Of a DNA stretch of 53,485 nucleotides, positions 8,230-16,476 are shown piece by piece (position 1 is the stretch's first letter; the number at the start of each line of letters is the position of its first letter). Made by a program: the position numbers and the translations under genes. Under the pieces are notes generated by a model that was not told where the DNA came from, searched no databases, and saw nothing but the letters and a program-made list of their open reading frames with translations. Origin of the DNA: Rhodospirillales bacterium 69-11 (GTDB lineage Bacteria > Pseudomonadota > Alphaproteobacteria > Acetobacterales > Acetobacteraceae); the NCBI GenBank assembly GCA_001898425.1, contig MKTV01000032.1:176545-230029 (forward strand). The letters are read 5' to 3'.

Positions 8230-8646
8230 TCACCGTCCGGACGGCGACTTCTCGGGCAGCCAGGCGTCCGTCCAGCCGACCGTATCCGGCTGGCCTTTCA
8301 CCTGCACCTCGGTGCGGCCGGGTCCCCTTCGTTCCACGATCTCGATCGGGATGGGCGTGTTGACGATGCGGCAATCCACCGTACCGCCTCCGCCGGTTCC
8401 GCTGCGGTTGGCCGCAAGGCGCACGAGATCGTCTTCCGTGCGGCAGAACACCGCGCCGGGATCGAGCCGCGGCCAGGGTGCGGCGGTCGTGCGGATCTCG
8501 GGCAGGCCCTGCTTCTTCTTCTGCGGGACGAGGGCCGGCGCATCGAGGATGACGTTCTGCGCCCGCGCCGCGGATATCGGCACGCTCGCGCCCACGGCCA
8601 CGAGGCCGGCGAGCATCAGGACGGAGAGGCAGCGGAACCGAGGCAT
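8230..8646 (-). CDS. Small secreted protein, unknown function
   Basis: A 138-residue protein with a clear Sec signal peptide (hydrophobic core LSVLMLAGLVAVGASVPISA, cleavage likely after AARA near residue 29). The mature part has two cysteines (in AVFCRTEDDL and TVDCRIVNT) that could pair, and ends in a beta-rich stretch VQVKGQPDTVGWTDAWLP recalling the end of an SH3-like fold; I cannot assign a family. ATG at 8646 fits the signal peptide and has CAGGAG seven bases upstream. It is divergent from gabD. Confidence 0.75.
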   Translation of the reverse strand: MPRFRCLSVLMLAGLVAVGASVPISAARAQNVILDAPALVPQKKKQGLPEIRTTAAPWPRLDPGAVFCRTEDDLVRLAANRSGTGGGGTVDCRIVNTPIPIEIVERRGPGRTEVQVKGQPDTVGWTDAWLPEKSPSGR

Positions 8647-8659
8647 GCGAGCTCCTGGG

Positions 8660-8681
8660 CAACACCGAAACGCCGGTGTTG
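8660..8681. promoter_or_regulatory. Inverted repeat just upstream of the secreted-protein ribosome site
   Basis: CAACACCG (8660-8667) and CGGTGTTG (8674-8681) form a perfect 8-bp stem with a six-base loop. On the minus strand the hairpin ends just before the CAGGAG site and 14 bases before the start codon at 8646. It may be a leader hairpin or a repressor site in the 202-base divergent space. Confidence 0.55.
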
Positions 8682-8786
8682 TGAAGCGAGGCCGCGACGG
8701 ATGCAACTCTCCACCACGAGCCGCTGGCGCCCGCTTCCTCGCGCTCGCCCGCGGCGCCTCCCCTGTGCTCCCGGCGCCCCCCTACC

Positions 8787-8821
8787 CTGACACCCTTGGG
8801 CGGAGCGCCTATCTTCCGCCC
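8787..8821 (+). promoter_or_regulatory. Candidate gabD promoter overlapped by an operator-like dyad
   Basis: CTGACA (8787-8792), 17-base spacer, TATCTT (8810-8815): a good sigma-70-type match. A dyad GGGCGGA (8798-8804) / TCCGCCC (8815-8821) with a 10-base gap lies over the spacer, the -10 box and the expected start. A protein bound there would block polymerase, so repression of gabD is a fair guess. The leader would be about 27 bases and ends with AGGAGG at 8835-8840. Confidence 0.5.
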
Positions 8822-8848
8822 AACGTCCATGGCCAGGAGGACCAGCCG

Positions 8849-10327
8849 ATGCTCAACCCCGTCGCCACCCTGCCGCTGAAGGATCCCACGCTCTTCCGGC
8901 AGGCGAACTACCTCGACGGCAAGTGGGTCGATGCCGACAGCGGCAAGACCATCACGGTGAAGAACCCGGCAACCGGGGAGGCGATCGGCGAGGTGCCGGC
9001 GATGGGCACCGCCGAGACCCGCCGCGCGATCGAGGCGGCCGCCCGCGCCTTCCCCGCCTGGCGCGCGATGCTCGCCAAGGAGCGTGCCGCCATCCTGCGG
9101 CGGCTCAACGACCTGATGCTGGAGAACGCGGACGACCTCGCGGTGATCATGACCGCCGAACAGGGCAAGCCGCTGGCCGAGAGCAAGGGCGAGATCGCCT
9201 ACGCCGCGAGCTTCATCGAGTGGTTCGCCGAGGAAGGAAAGCGCGTCTACGGCGACACCATCCCGCAGAACGCCAAGGGCCGCCGGATCCTGGTCACCAA
9301 GGAGCCGATCGGCGTCTTCGCGGCGATCACGCCTTGGAACTTCCCGGCCGCCATGATCACCCGCAAGGCCGGGCCCGGCTGGGCGGCCGGCTGCACGGGC
9401 GTGATCCGTCCGGCCTCTCAGACCCCGTTCTCGGCCCTCGCGCTCGCCGTGCTGGCCGAACGCGCGGGCATGCCGTCCGGCGTGTGCAACGTGCTGACCG
9501 GCGGCTCGTCCGAGATGGGCGCGGAGCTCACCGGCAATCCGCTGGTGCGCAAGCTGTCCTTCACCGGTTCGACCGAAGTCGGCGCCAAGCTGCTCGCGCA
9601 ATGCGCGCCGACCATCAAGAAGACCAGCATGGAGCTGGGCGGCAACGCGCCGTTCATCGTGTTCGACGACGCGGACCTGGACGCCGCGGTACAGGGCGCG
9701 ATGGCGAGCAAGTACCGCAACACCGGCCAGACCTGCGTCTGCGCGAACCGGCTGCTGGTGCAGGACGGCGTGTACGACGCCTTCGCCGCAAAGCTGAAGG
9801 CGGCCGTCGAGGCGATGAAGGTCGGCAACGGCATGGAACCCGGCGTCTCCCAGGGGCCGCTGATCAACGCCGCCGCGGTCGAGAAGGTGGAGGAGCACGT
9901 GCAGGACGCGCTCTCCCGCGGCGCGTCCGTCGTCACCGGCGGTCAGCGTTCTCCACTCGGGGGCAATTTCTACCTGCCCACCGTGCTGGCGGATGTGCCG
10001 CATGACGCGCTGATCTTCCGTGAGGAGACGTTCGGACCCGTCGCGCCGCTATTCCGCTTCAAGACCGAGGAGGAGGCGATCAAGCTCGCGAACGACACGG
10101 AGTTCGGGCTCGCGTCGTATTTCTACTCGCGCGACGTCGGCCGCATCTTCCGCGTCGCCGAGGGCCTGGAATACGGCATCATCGGCATCAACGAGGGGAT
10201 CATCTCCACGGCGGAGGCGCCGTTCGGCGGCATGAAGTCCTCCGGTCTGGGCCGCGAAGGTTCCAAGTACGGGATCGAGGACTATCTCGAGATCAAATAC
10301 TTGGCCCTGGGTGGCATCGGGACCTGA
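8849..10327 (+). CDS. gabD: NAD(P)-dependent succinate-semialdehyde dehydrogenase
   Basis: A 492-residue aldehyde dehydrogenase of the GabD type. It oxidises succinate semialdehyde to succinate at the end of GABA breakdown. Seen: ITPWNFPAAMITRK (160-173), catalytic Glu262 in MELGG, catalytic Cys296 in NTGQTC, and the GabD-type ending FGGMKSSGLGREGSKYGIEDYLEIKYL. Odd: the stretch usually read GPALAAGCTVVVKPASQTP is here GPGWAAGCTGVIRPASQTP (175-193), so the lysine that contacts the cofactor ribose in ALDHs is Arg187. AGGAGG eight bases upstream fixes the start. Confidence 0.93.
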   Translation: MLNPVATLPLKDPTLFRQANYLDGKWVDADSGKTITVKNPATGEAIGEVPAMGTAETRRAIEAAARAFPAWRAMLAKERAAILRRLNDLMLENADDLAVIMTAEQGKPLAESKGEIAYAASFIEWFAEEGKRVYGDTIPQNAKGRRILVTKEPIGVFAAITPWNFPAAMITRKAGPGWAAGCTGVIRPASQTPFSALALAVLAERAGMPSGVCNVLTGGSSEMGAELTGNPLVRKLSFTGSTEVGAKLLAQCAPTIKKTSMELGGNAPFIVFDDADLDAAVQGAMASKYRNTGQTCVCANRLLVQDGVYDAFAAKLKAAVEAMKVGNGMEPGVSQGPLINAAAVEKVEEHVQDALSRGASVVTGGQRSPLGGNFYLPTVLADVPHDALIFREETFGPVAPLFRFKTEEEAIKLANDTEFGLASYFYSRDVGRIFRVAEGLEYGIIGINEGIISTAEAPFGGMKSSGLGREGSKYGIEDYLEIKYLALGGIGT

Positions 10328-10333
10328 GCAATC

Positions 10334-10357
10334 GGGGCGGCGTGCCGTGGCCGCCCC
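10334..10357 (+). terminator. Hairpin after gabD
   Basis: GGGGCGGC (10334-10341) and GCCGCCCC (10350-10357) form a perfect 8-bp GC stem with an eight-base loop, seven bases after the gabD stop. There is no T-run, so it may act as a processing barrier or a Rho-assisted end. Confidence 0.5.
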
Positions 10358-10400
10358 ACGTCATGACCGCTGCCCCCGTGTCATGACCGCCCTCCTCCCC

Positions 10401-10487
10401 GTGTCATGGCCGCCGAAGGGCGGCCATCCACGACTTCCCCACGCAAATGAAAGACGTGGATGGCCGCGACGAGCGCGGCCATGACAC
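10401..10487. repeat. REP-like dyad B (double, perfect arms)
   Basis: Perfect 13-base outer arms GTGTCATGGCCGC (10401-10413) / GCGGCCATGACAC (10475-10487) enclose a second perfect 13-base pair GCGGCCATCCACG (10420-10432) / CGTGGATGGCCGC (10455-10467). It lies between the convergent genes gabD and the importer ATPase. It is the clearest member of the dispersed family. Confidence 0.9.
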
Positions 10488-10545
10488 CAACGCCGCGACA
10501 AGCGCGGCCATGACACCAACTTCGCGACAAGCGCGGCCGTGACAC
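10465..10545. repeat. Tandem repeat, period 29 bp, three copies
   Basis: CGCGAC(G/A)AGCGCGGCC(A/G)TGACAC begins at 10465, 10494 and 10523. The copies extend the right arm of REP dyad B. The rest of the 10328-10616 gap holds GTGTCATG fragments and no gene. Confidence 0.8.
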
Positions 10546-10616
10546 GCGCGCCCGTGGCACGCGCGCCCACGACACACCCCGCTACAACGAGCCCGATCCT
10601 GACGCGGGAACGCCCG

Positions 10617-11597
10617 TCACCCGTTGAGGTGGCAGGCCACGTGATGCCCGGGACGCGGCTCCGTCGTCGCCGGCGCCTGTTCGCGGCACACCGGCATCAC
10701 GAACGGGCATCGCGTGTGGAACCTGCACCCGCTCGGTGGATGCAGCGCACTCGGGATATCGCCCGCGATGCGCTGCCGCTCCCGCCGCCCGCGGCTGCGC
10801 TGCGACGGATGTGACGCCGGCACCGCAGCAATCAGCGCCTGCGTGTACGGATGCAGCGGCGCCTCGTACAGCGCGCGCTTCTCGGCAATCTCCACGATCT
10901 TGCCGAGATACATGACCGCGACGCGCGTCGAGATGTGCTTAACCACGCCCAGGTCGTGCGCGATGAACAGGTAGGTGAGCCCGAACTCCTGCTGCAGGTC
11001 GCCCAGCAGGTTGACGATCTGCGCCTGCACCGAGACGTCCAGCGCCGACACCGGCTCGTCGCACACCACGAAGCGCGGCTTCAGGACGAGTGCGCGGGCG
11101 ATGCCGATGCGCTGCCGCTGCCCGCCCGAGAATTCGTGCGGGAAGCGTTCCCGTGCGCGGGCCGGCAGGCCGACCACACCCAGCAGGTCGGCCACCTGCT
11201 TGCGTGCCGCCGCATCGGCGCGCGCGCCATGGATCAGCAGCGGCTCCATGATGATGTCCTCCACCGTCATGCGCGGGTTGAGCGCACCGTATGGATCCTG
11301 GAAGACGATCTGCATGCCGCGGCGGACGCTACGCATCTCCTTCTGGTTGAGCTGCGTGATGTCGGCGTTGTCGAACAGGATGTTGCCGCTGGTGGTCGGG
11401 ATCAGGCGGATCAGCAGACGCCCGAGCGTGGACTTGCCGCATCCGGATTCGCCGACGAGGCCGAGGGTCTCGCCCGGCATGATCGCGAGGTCGACACCGT
11501 CGACCGCCCGCAAGGCGAGCGACTGGCGCCGCAGGAAGCCGCCCGTCTGCACCTCGTAATGCTTGGAAACGGTGATCGCCTCGATCAACGGCTTCAT
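10617..11597 (-). CDS. Peptide-type ABC transporter ATPase (OppF/DppF-like)
   Basis: A 326-residue ATP-binding subunit. Walker [10 protein letters not shown] near residue 50, Q-loop [13 protein letters not shown], signature [15 protein letters not shown], Walker [12 protein letters not shown], and the C-terminal oligopeptide/dipeptide ATPase extension with Cys residues ([15 protein letters not shown]) as seen in OppF/DppF with an iron-sulfur site. The start overlaps the preceding ATPase stop as ATGA. It is the last gene of the five-gene importer operon. Confidence 0.92.
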   Translation of the reverse strand: MKPLIEAITVSKHYEVQTGGFLRRQSLALRAVDGVDLAIMPGETLGLVGESGCGKSTLGRLLIRLIPTTSGNILFDNADITQLNQKEMRSVRRGMQIVFQDPYGALNPRMTVEDIIMEPLLIHGARADAAARKQVADLLGVVGLPARARERFPHEFSGGQRQRIGIARALVLKPRFVVCDEPVSALDVSVQAQIVNLLGDLQQEFGLTYLFIAHDLGVVKHISTRVAVMYLGKIVEIAEKRALYEAPLHPYTQALIAAVPASHPSQRSRGRRERQRIAGDIPSALHPPSGCRFHTRCPFVMPVCREQAPATTEPRPGHHVACHLNG

Positions 11598-12571
11598 GGA
11601 CGCGTGAGCTCCGGCACCCGGATGCAGGCGGCGCTGTGGCCTGGGTCATAGGACTCGAGCGGCGGCAGACCGGCGCGGCACGCGGGTTCGGCATAGCGGC
11701 AGCGGGGTGCGAAGCGGCAGCCCTGGGGGCGGCGCGCAGGTTCCGGCAAAGTGCCGGGAATGGCGACCAGGCGATCCATCTCCTCGGTGAGCGAAGGCAC
11801 GCATTCCAGCAGCCCGCGCGTGTAGGGGTGCAGCGGGCGGTCGAACAGCGTCGTGACCGGCGCCTCCTCCACCACGCGGCCGGCGTACATCACCATCACC
11901 CGGTCCGCCGTCTCCGCGACCACGCCCATGTTGTGGGTGATGATCATCACCGCCATGCCGAACTCGTCGCGCAGGTCCAGGATCAGATCCAGGATCTGCG
12001 CCTGGATCGTGACGTCGAGCGCGGTGGTGGGCTCGTCCGCGATCAGCAGGCGCGGCCGGCAGACCAGCGCCATCGCCAGCATCACGCGCTGCCGCTGTCC
12101 GCCCGAGAGCTGGTGCGGATAATCCTTCATGCGCGTCGAGGCGGAAGGGATGCCGACGCGATCGAGCATTTCCACGGCCCGCGCGAACAGCGCCTTGGGG
12201 GGCAGACGCTCATGCGCCCGGATCGTCTCCATGAGCTGGTCGCCGATGCTGAACACGGGGTTCAGGCTGGTCATCGGCTCCTGGAAGACCATGGCGATGC
12301 CGGGTCCGCGGATGCCCTGCATGCGGGATTGCGAGAGGGTGGTGAGTTCGGTGCCCTCGAACCGGATGGAGCCGCCGGCGATGCGCGCGGGCGGGCGCGG
12401 CAGCAGGCCCATGATGGTCAGCGCGGTCACGCTCTTGCCGGAGCCGGACTCGCCCACGATGCCGAGGATCTCACCCGGTTCGAGGCTGAAGGAGATGTCC
12501 TCCACCGCCGTGATCTCGCCGCGCTGGGTCTGGAAGGCGGTGGTGAGGTTCTGGACGTCGAGCAACGGCAT
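11594..12571 (-). CDS. Peptide-type ABC transporter ATPase (OppD/DppD-like)
   Basis: A 325-residue ATPase. Walker [10 protein letters not shown] near residue 40, Q-loop [13 protein letters not shown], signature [15 protein letters not shown], Walker [13 protein letters not shown], and the OppD-type C-terminus with [29 protein letters not shown] at 12571 matches family starts; an upstream in-frame extension (to 12619) has no family likeness. A 214-base gap with a REP dyad separates it from the permease gene upstream. Confidence 0.92.
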   Translation of the reverse strand: MPLLDVQNLTTAFQTQRGEITAVEDISFSLEPGEILGIVGESGSGKSVTALTIMGLLPRPPARIAGGSIRFEGTELTTLSQSRMQGIRGPGIAMVFQEPMTSLNPVFSIGDQLMETIRAHERLPPKALFARAVEMLDRVGIPSASTRMKDYPHQLSGGQRQRVMLAMALVCRPRLLIADEPTTALDVTIQAQILDLILDLRDEFGMAVMIITHNMGVVAETADRVMVMYAGRVVEEAPVTTLFDRPLHPYTRGLLECVPSLTEEMDRLVAIPGTLPEPARRPQGCRFAPRCRYAEPACRAGLPPLESYDPGHSAACIRVPELTRP

Positions 12572-12650
12572 CAGGCGGCGTGACCTCGAAGCGGGGTGCC
12601 ATGGTGATCGGACATGCAATCGGTGTCGCCCGTGCCGTCCCCTCCCCCTC

Positions 12651-12730
12651 CGTCACGGCCGGGCTCGACCCGGCCATCCCTCGCGGCAGGGTGCTGGTGG
12701 GGATGGCCGGCACGGGGGCCGGCCATGACG
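12651..12730. repeat. REP-like dyad C inside the importer operon
   Basis: CGTCACGGCC at 12651-12660 pairs with GGCCATGACG at 12721-12730 with one mismatch; a hairpin GGCCGGG..CCCGGCC lies inside. It splits the permease gene (ends 12786) from the ATPase gene (starts 12571), so it may set mRNA stability between permease and ATPase parts. Confidence 0.8.
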
Positions 12731-12785
12731 TGGAGGGCAGAGACGCGAAGGGTCGGCGCCAGCCCCGAAAACCCCACCCTCCCGC

Positions 12786-13694
12786 TCATTGTTGCACCCG
12801 CAACCGTGGGTCGAGCACGTCGCGCAGTCCGTCGCCCAGCAGGTTCAGGCCCAGCACGGTGACCATCAGCGCGGCGCCGGGGATGGTGATGATCCAGGGC
12901 GCATCGATCATGTACTGGCGGCCTTCGGCCATGATGTTCCCCCAGGTCGGCGTCGGCGGCACCGCGCCCACGCCGAGGAAGGACAGCGTCGCCTCGGTCA
13001 GCACCGCGTAGGCGAAGAGGAAGCTCAACTGCACGATCAGCGGCGCCATCGCATTGGGCAGGATGTGCCGCCGCAGAATGCGCCAATGCCCCGCCCCGGC
13101 CGCGACCGCGGCCTGCACGTACTCCATCTCGCGCAGCACCAGCACGGAGGCGCGGACGATCCGTGCGGTCCGCGGCGTGTAGACGATGCCGAGTGCGATG
13201 ATCACGTCGTTAACGGAGGGGCCAAGCACGGCGGTGACGGCGATGGCCAGCAGCACGGCCGGGAACGCCATCAGCGCGTCGTTGAAGCGCATCAGCAGGT
13301 TGTCGAGCCGGCGGAAATACCCCGCGGCCGCGCCGATCGCCGTGCCGAACACGGCGTTGATCAGCACGACCGCACCGCCGATGAACATCGAGAGCTGCGC
13401 GCCCCACACCACCCGCGACCACAGCGATCGGCCGAAATTGTCGGTGCCGAACACGAAGTCCGTGCCGGGCGGCGTGAACTTGTTGCGCATCGAGAGCTTG
13501 TAGGGGCTGACCGTCGTGATCACCGGCGCCAGGACGGCGAGCAGCACCACGATCAGGCACAACCCGCCACCCAGCAGGAACAGCCGGTGGTGCAGCAGCC
13601 GGCGCAGGGTGACCCGCGCAGGGTGCTGGCGCTTCTCCGGGATGTCCTCGGCGTCGACGTGGTCGGCGACGGCGATTGCGGTGTCAGGCGCCAT
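12786..13694 (-). CDS. Peptide-type ABC transporter permease (OppC/DppC-like)
   Basis: A 302-residue inner-membrane permease: cytoplasmic N-terminus of about 40 residues, TM1 (FLLGGGLCLIVVLLAVLAPVI), the OppC-type periplasmic stretch ending in HFGTD-like VFGTDNFGRSLWSRVVWG, and five further TM helices. The EAA loop for ATPase docking reads AAVAAGAGHWRILRRHILPN. Its start overlaps the upstream permease stop by 11 bases. Confidence 0.92.
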   Translation of the reverse strand: MAPDTAIAVADHVDAEDIPEKRQHPARVTLRRLLHHRLFLLGGGLCLIVVLLAVLAPVITTVSPYKLSMRNKFTPPGTDFVFGTDNFGRSLWSRVVWGAQLSMFIGGAVVLINAVFGTAIGAAAGYFRRLDNLLMRFNDALMAFPAVLLAIAVTAVLGPSVNDVIIALGIVYTPRTARIVRASVLVLREMEYVQAAVAAGAGHWRILRRHILPNAMAPLIVQLSFLFAYAVLTEATLSFLGVGAVPPTPTWGNIMAEGRQYMIDAPWIITIPGAALMVTVLGLNLLGDGLRDVLDPRLRVQQ

Positions 13695-14634
13695 CGTAGC
13701 GCACTCTCGGGTCGAGCAGGGCGTAACAGACGTCCACGGCGATGTTGACCAGGACGAGCAGCGCGGTGGTGATGAGCAATCCTCCCTGCACCATCGGGTA
13801 ATCGCGGTTCAGCACCGCCTGGGTCAGCAATTGGCCGATGCCGGGGATGGAGAACAGCGTCTCGGTCACCACGGAGCCCGAGATCAGCAGGCTGACGATG
13901 ATCCCGATGACGGTGGTGATCGGGATCATCGCGTTTGCGAGCGCATGCTTCACCACGACCTTGCGGCTGGGCAGGCCCTTGGCGCGCGCGGTCCGGATGT
14001 AGTCCTGCCGCAGCACCTCGAGCATCGTGGAGCGGGTGATCCGCGCGAGCAATCCCGCGAGCAGCAGCGCGAGCGAGATCGCCGGCATGGTGGAGGTGGC
14101 GAGCCAGCCCAGCGGATCGTCCGTGAAGGCGACATAGCCGCCGGTCGGCAGCCAGCGGAGCTGCACCGCGAACAGGATGATCATCAGCAGGCCAAGGTAG
14201 AAGTTCGGCAGCGAGATGCCGATCATCGCCAAGATCATCGCGACCTGGTCGATCCAGGTGTTCTGGCGCAGCGCCGCGACGATGCCGGTCACCAGTCCGA
14301 TCACGAGCGTGATCACCAGCGCATAGGCCGACAGCGCGACCGTGACCGGCAGCCGCTGCATCGTCGCCTCCACCACCGGCTGCCCGAGCAGCAGGGAGCG
14401 TCCCAGGTCGCCTTGGAAGAGGTTGCCGTACCAGTGGATGAGCTGCGACATCAACGGCTGGTCGAGCCCCAGATCGCGCCGGATGTTCGCGATCTGCTCG
14501 GGTGTGGCCGACAACCCGGCGATGGCCGCCGCCGGGTCGCCGGGGATCAGGTGGATCATCCCGAAGGTCAGGATGCTGACGATCGCCAGGATCGGCACGG
14601 CACTGGCGAGACGACGGAGGAGGATCGCGCCCAC
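13684..14634 (-). CDS. Peptide-type ABC transporter permease (OppB/DppB-like)
   Basis: A 316-residue permease with the usual N-terminal TM helix (LLRRLASAVPILAIVSILTFGMIHLIPGDP), then DLGLDQPLMSQLIHWYGNLFQGDLG and five TM helices. The EAA loop reads YIRTARAKGLPSRKVVVKHALAN. It begins 10 bases after the solute-binding gene and is clearly co-transcribed. Confidence 0.92.
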   Translation of the reverse strand: MGAILLRRLASAVPILAIVSILTFGMIHLIPGDPAAAIAGLSATPEQIANIRRDLGLDQPLMSQLIHWYGNLFQGDLGRSLLLGQPVVEATMQRLPVTVALSAYALVITLVIGLVTGIVAALRQNTWIDQVAMILAMIGISLPNFYLGLLMIILFAVQLRWLPTGGYVAFTDDPLGWLATSTMPAISLALLLAGLLARITRSTMLEVLRQDYIRTARAKGLPSRKVVVKHALANAMIPITTVIGIIVSLLISGSVVTETLFSIPGIGQLLTQAVLNRDYPMVQGGLLITTALLVLVNIAVDVCYALLDPRVRYDGA

Positions 14635-14644
14635 GCGCGCCGGC

Positions 14645-16219
14645 TCAGTTCGTCATCCACACGTTCGACATGCGCGGGATGCGGTAGGGGACGAACCCGT
14701 CCACGTTCGCGCGCACGCCCTGCACCTTCGTGAAGGAGCCGAACGGCAGGGCATAGACCCGCTCCAGCACGATCTTCTGCATCCGCGCGAACGCCTCATG
14801 CCGGCCTTCGGCGGTGGGGAGCGTGTTCATGTCCTTCCACGCGGCCTCCAGGTCGGGATCGCCCTTGTCGTCCTTCGGCCGATACGTGGCATTCGGGCTG
14901 GCCAGGAACTGCATCGTCGCCAGCGCACCCAGCGCGGGCTGCGTGCCCCAGCCCGTGAAGAAGAAGTTCCAGCCGGGACCTTCCTTCTGCGAGAGCTGCA
15001 CGGAGGTCGGCCAGTCGACGACCTTCATCTGCGCGTTGATGCCGACCGCCTGGAGCTGCTGCTGCATGACGAGTGCCGAGTTGTACATCGGCGGGTAGTC
15101 CTTGTTGGTCAGCAGGACCACGGGTTCCCCGGCGTAGCCGGACTGCGCGAGGTATTTCTTCGCCAGCGCCGGATCCTTGATGTTGTAGGTCTCCTTGCCG
15201 GCATCGGTGTAGTCGGGCTGGTTCGGGTACTGGAACCCGACGTTCAGCGTGTAGTTGCCGTCGGACGCGGCATCCATGATCTCGTCCATGTCCAGCGCGG
15301 CCTGCACGGCCTTGCGGAACATCAGATTGTCCGTGGGCGCCGTGGAGGTGTTGGGGCTGGCGATCTGGATCCACCAGTTCTTCAGAGGCAGGATCTTGAT
15401 GTTCTTGTCGCCCTTCAGATCGGGCAGCGACTTGGCCGGCAGATCCTCGACGCCCTGCAGCTCCCCGGTCCGGAGGCCGGCGACGCGTGCGCCCGGCTCC
15501 GTCACGATACGGAACGTCACCGTGTCGAGGCAGGCCTGCTTGTAGCCGCCGAAGCCGGTGCGCTCGTTGAAGCTGGTGTTCGGGCTGTACCCCTCATACC
15601 GCTTCAGCTTCACATGGCTGCCGGGCACGGATTCCACGAGCTGGAACGGGCCGGTGCCGATCGGATTGGTGAGCTGCTGTGCCGGCGTATCCTTCAGCTC
15701 CGACGGGATGATCACGATGGGCACGCTGAAGGAGCTGAGCGCCTCGATGAAGGTGGGCTGTGGCGACTTCATGTGGATGACGAACGTGTCCGCATCCGGC
15801 GCATCCCAGTCCTTGACGTTGTTCAGGATGCTGCGCTGGTTGCCGACTTTCGCGTACCGATCGAACGAGGCCACGACGTCGGCCGAGGTCATCAGCTTGC
15901 CGTTGTGGAAATGGATCGGCTTACGCAACTTGAACGTGTAGGTCAGGTGGTCGGGAGATTCCGTCATCGAATCCGCGAGCTCGAGGATCGGATGGTTGTT
16001 CTCGTCCCGCGTCATCAGCGATTCGTAGATGTTCATCGCGATGTTGCGCGTGGAGATCGTCGCCGACGTCATCTGGTCGAGCGTGTTGATGTTCGCTTCC
16101 TGGCCGAAGACCAGATTGCCCCCCGTGTGCGGGCACTTGAACCGTTCGGCATTCGCCGGTCCGACCGCCAGGATGAGCCCGGCAAGAACGCCGGCCGACG
16201 TCAGAAAACCTCGTCGCAT
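14645..16219 (-). CDS. Peptide-type ABC transporter substrate-binding protein (SBP family 5)
   Basis: A 524-residue periplasmic binding protein, first gene of the operon. The signal peptide MRRGFLTSAGVLAGLILAVGPANA starts with an RR-x-F-L pattern and may use the Tat route. The mature protein has the family-5 hallmarks: LDQMTSATISTRNIAMNIYESL, TYTFKLRKPIHFHNGKLMTSADVVAS and GTGPFQLVE. Ligands of this family range over peptides, opines, sugars and metals, so the substrate is open. ATG at 16219 was chosen because the signal peptide begins there. Confidence 0.9.
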   Translation of the reverse strand: MRRGFLTSAGVLAGLILAVGPANAERFKCPHTGGNLVFGQEANINTLDQMTSATISTRNIAMNIYESLMTRDENNHPILELADSMTESPDHLTYTFKLRKPIHFHNGKLMTSADVVASFDRYAKVGNQRSILNNVKDWDAPDADTFVIHMKSPQPTFIEALSSFSVPIVIIPSELKDTPAQQLTNPIGTGPFQLVESVPGSHVKLKRYEGYSPNTSFNERTGFGGYKQACLDTVTFRIVTEPGARVAGLRTGELQGVEDLPAKSLPDLKGDKNIKILPLKNWWIQIASPNTSTAPTDNLMFRKAVQAALDMDEIMDAASDGNYTLNVGFQYPNQPDYTDAGKETYNIKDPALAKKYLAQSGYAGEPVVLLTNKDYPPMYNSALVMQQQLQAVGINAQMKVVDWPTSVQLSQKEGPGWNFFFTGWGTQPALGALATMQFLASPNATYRPKDDKGDPDLEAAWKDMNTLPTAEGRHEAFARMQKIVLERVYALPFGSFTKVQGVRANVDGFVPYRIPRMSNVWMTN

Positions 16220-16365
16220 GCAACCACTTCCCCTACCCGATGAAGCTCCCCGCGCAGACTTTGCTGCTTGAGGGGAGCCTGGGGGCGGCGAGCGCCCGGC
16301 GTCAAGAGGGCCGGGGTCGCGCGCACCGGCCACATGCCGCCCATCGTTCGGATGCCAGAGTGTCG

Positions 16366-16395
16366 TTGACTTCGCCGCAATCCGGCCGGTAGCGT
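16366..16395 (+). promoter_or_regulatory. Candidate promoter of the sugar-type importer operon
   Basis: TTGACT (16366-16371), 18-base spacer, TAGCGT (16390-16395). It lies in the 257-base divergent space between the two importer operons. The leader would be about 75 bases. Confidence 0.45.
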
Positions 16396-16400
16396 TCACG

Positions 16401-16420
16401 CGAGGCCTGCAGAAGCCTCG
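16401..16420. promoter_or_regulatory. Operator-like inverted repeat
   Basis: CGAGGC (16401-16406) and GCCTCG (16415-16420), eight bases apart with CTGCAG inside, sit right where transcription from the proposed promoter would begin. This is a plausible repressor site for the sugar-type importer; no regulator gene is adjacent. Confidence 0.45.
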
Positions 16421-16476
16421 GCAACAGGGATATGCACCGCCCCGACAAGAGCGGCGGGCACAGGGAGACGAGATCG

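Noticed and set aside
3229..8790. Open frame of 1853 codons on the plus strand
   Set aside because: It is antisense to nagZ, the SPOR gene, argS, tenA and others, is rich in Arg/Gly/His, and has no domains. It is a shadow caused by high GC at third codon positions.
10465..10545. CRISPR-like array
   Set aside because: The 29-bp units are directly adjacent with no spacers, only three exist, and they are part of a REP-like dyad. No cas genes are present.
10328..16476. Mobile element or genomic island around the ABC importers
   Set aside because: No transposase, integrase, tRNA end or attachment repeat is seen, and codon use is like that of the housekeeping genes. The repeats present belong to the dispersed REP-like family.
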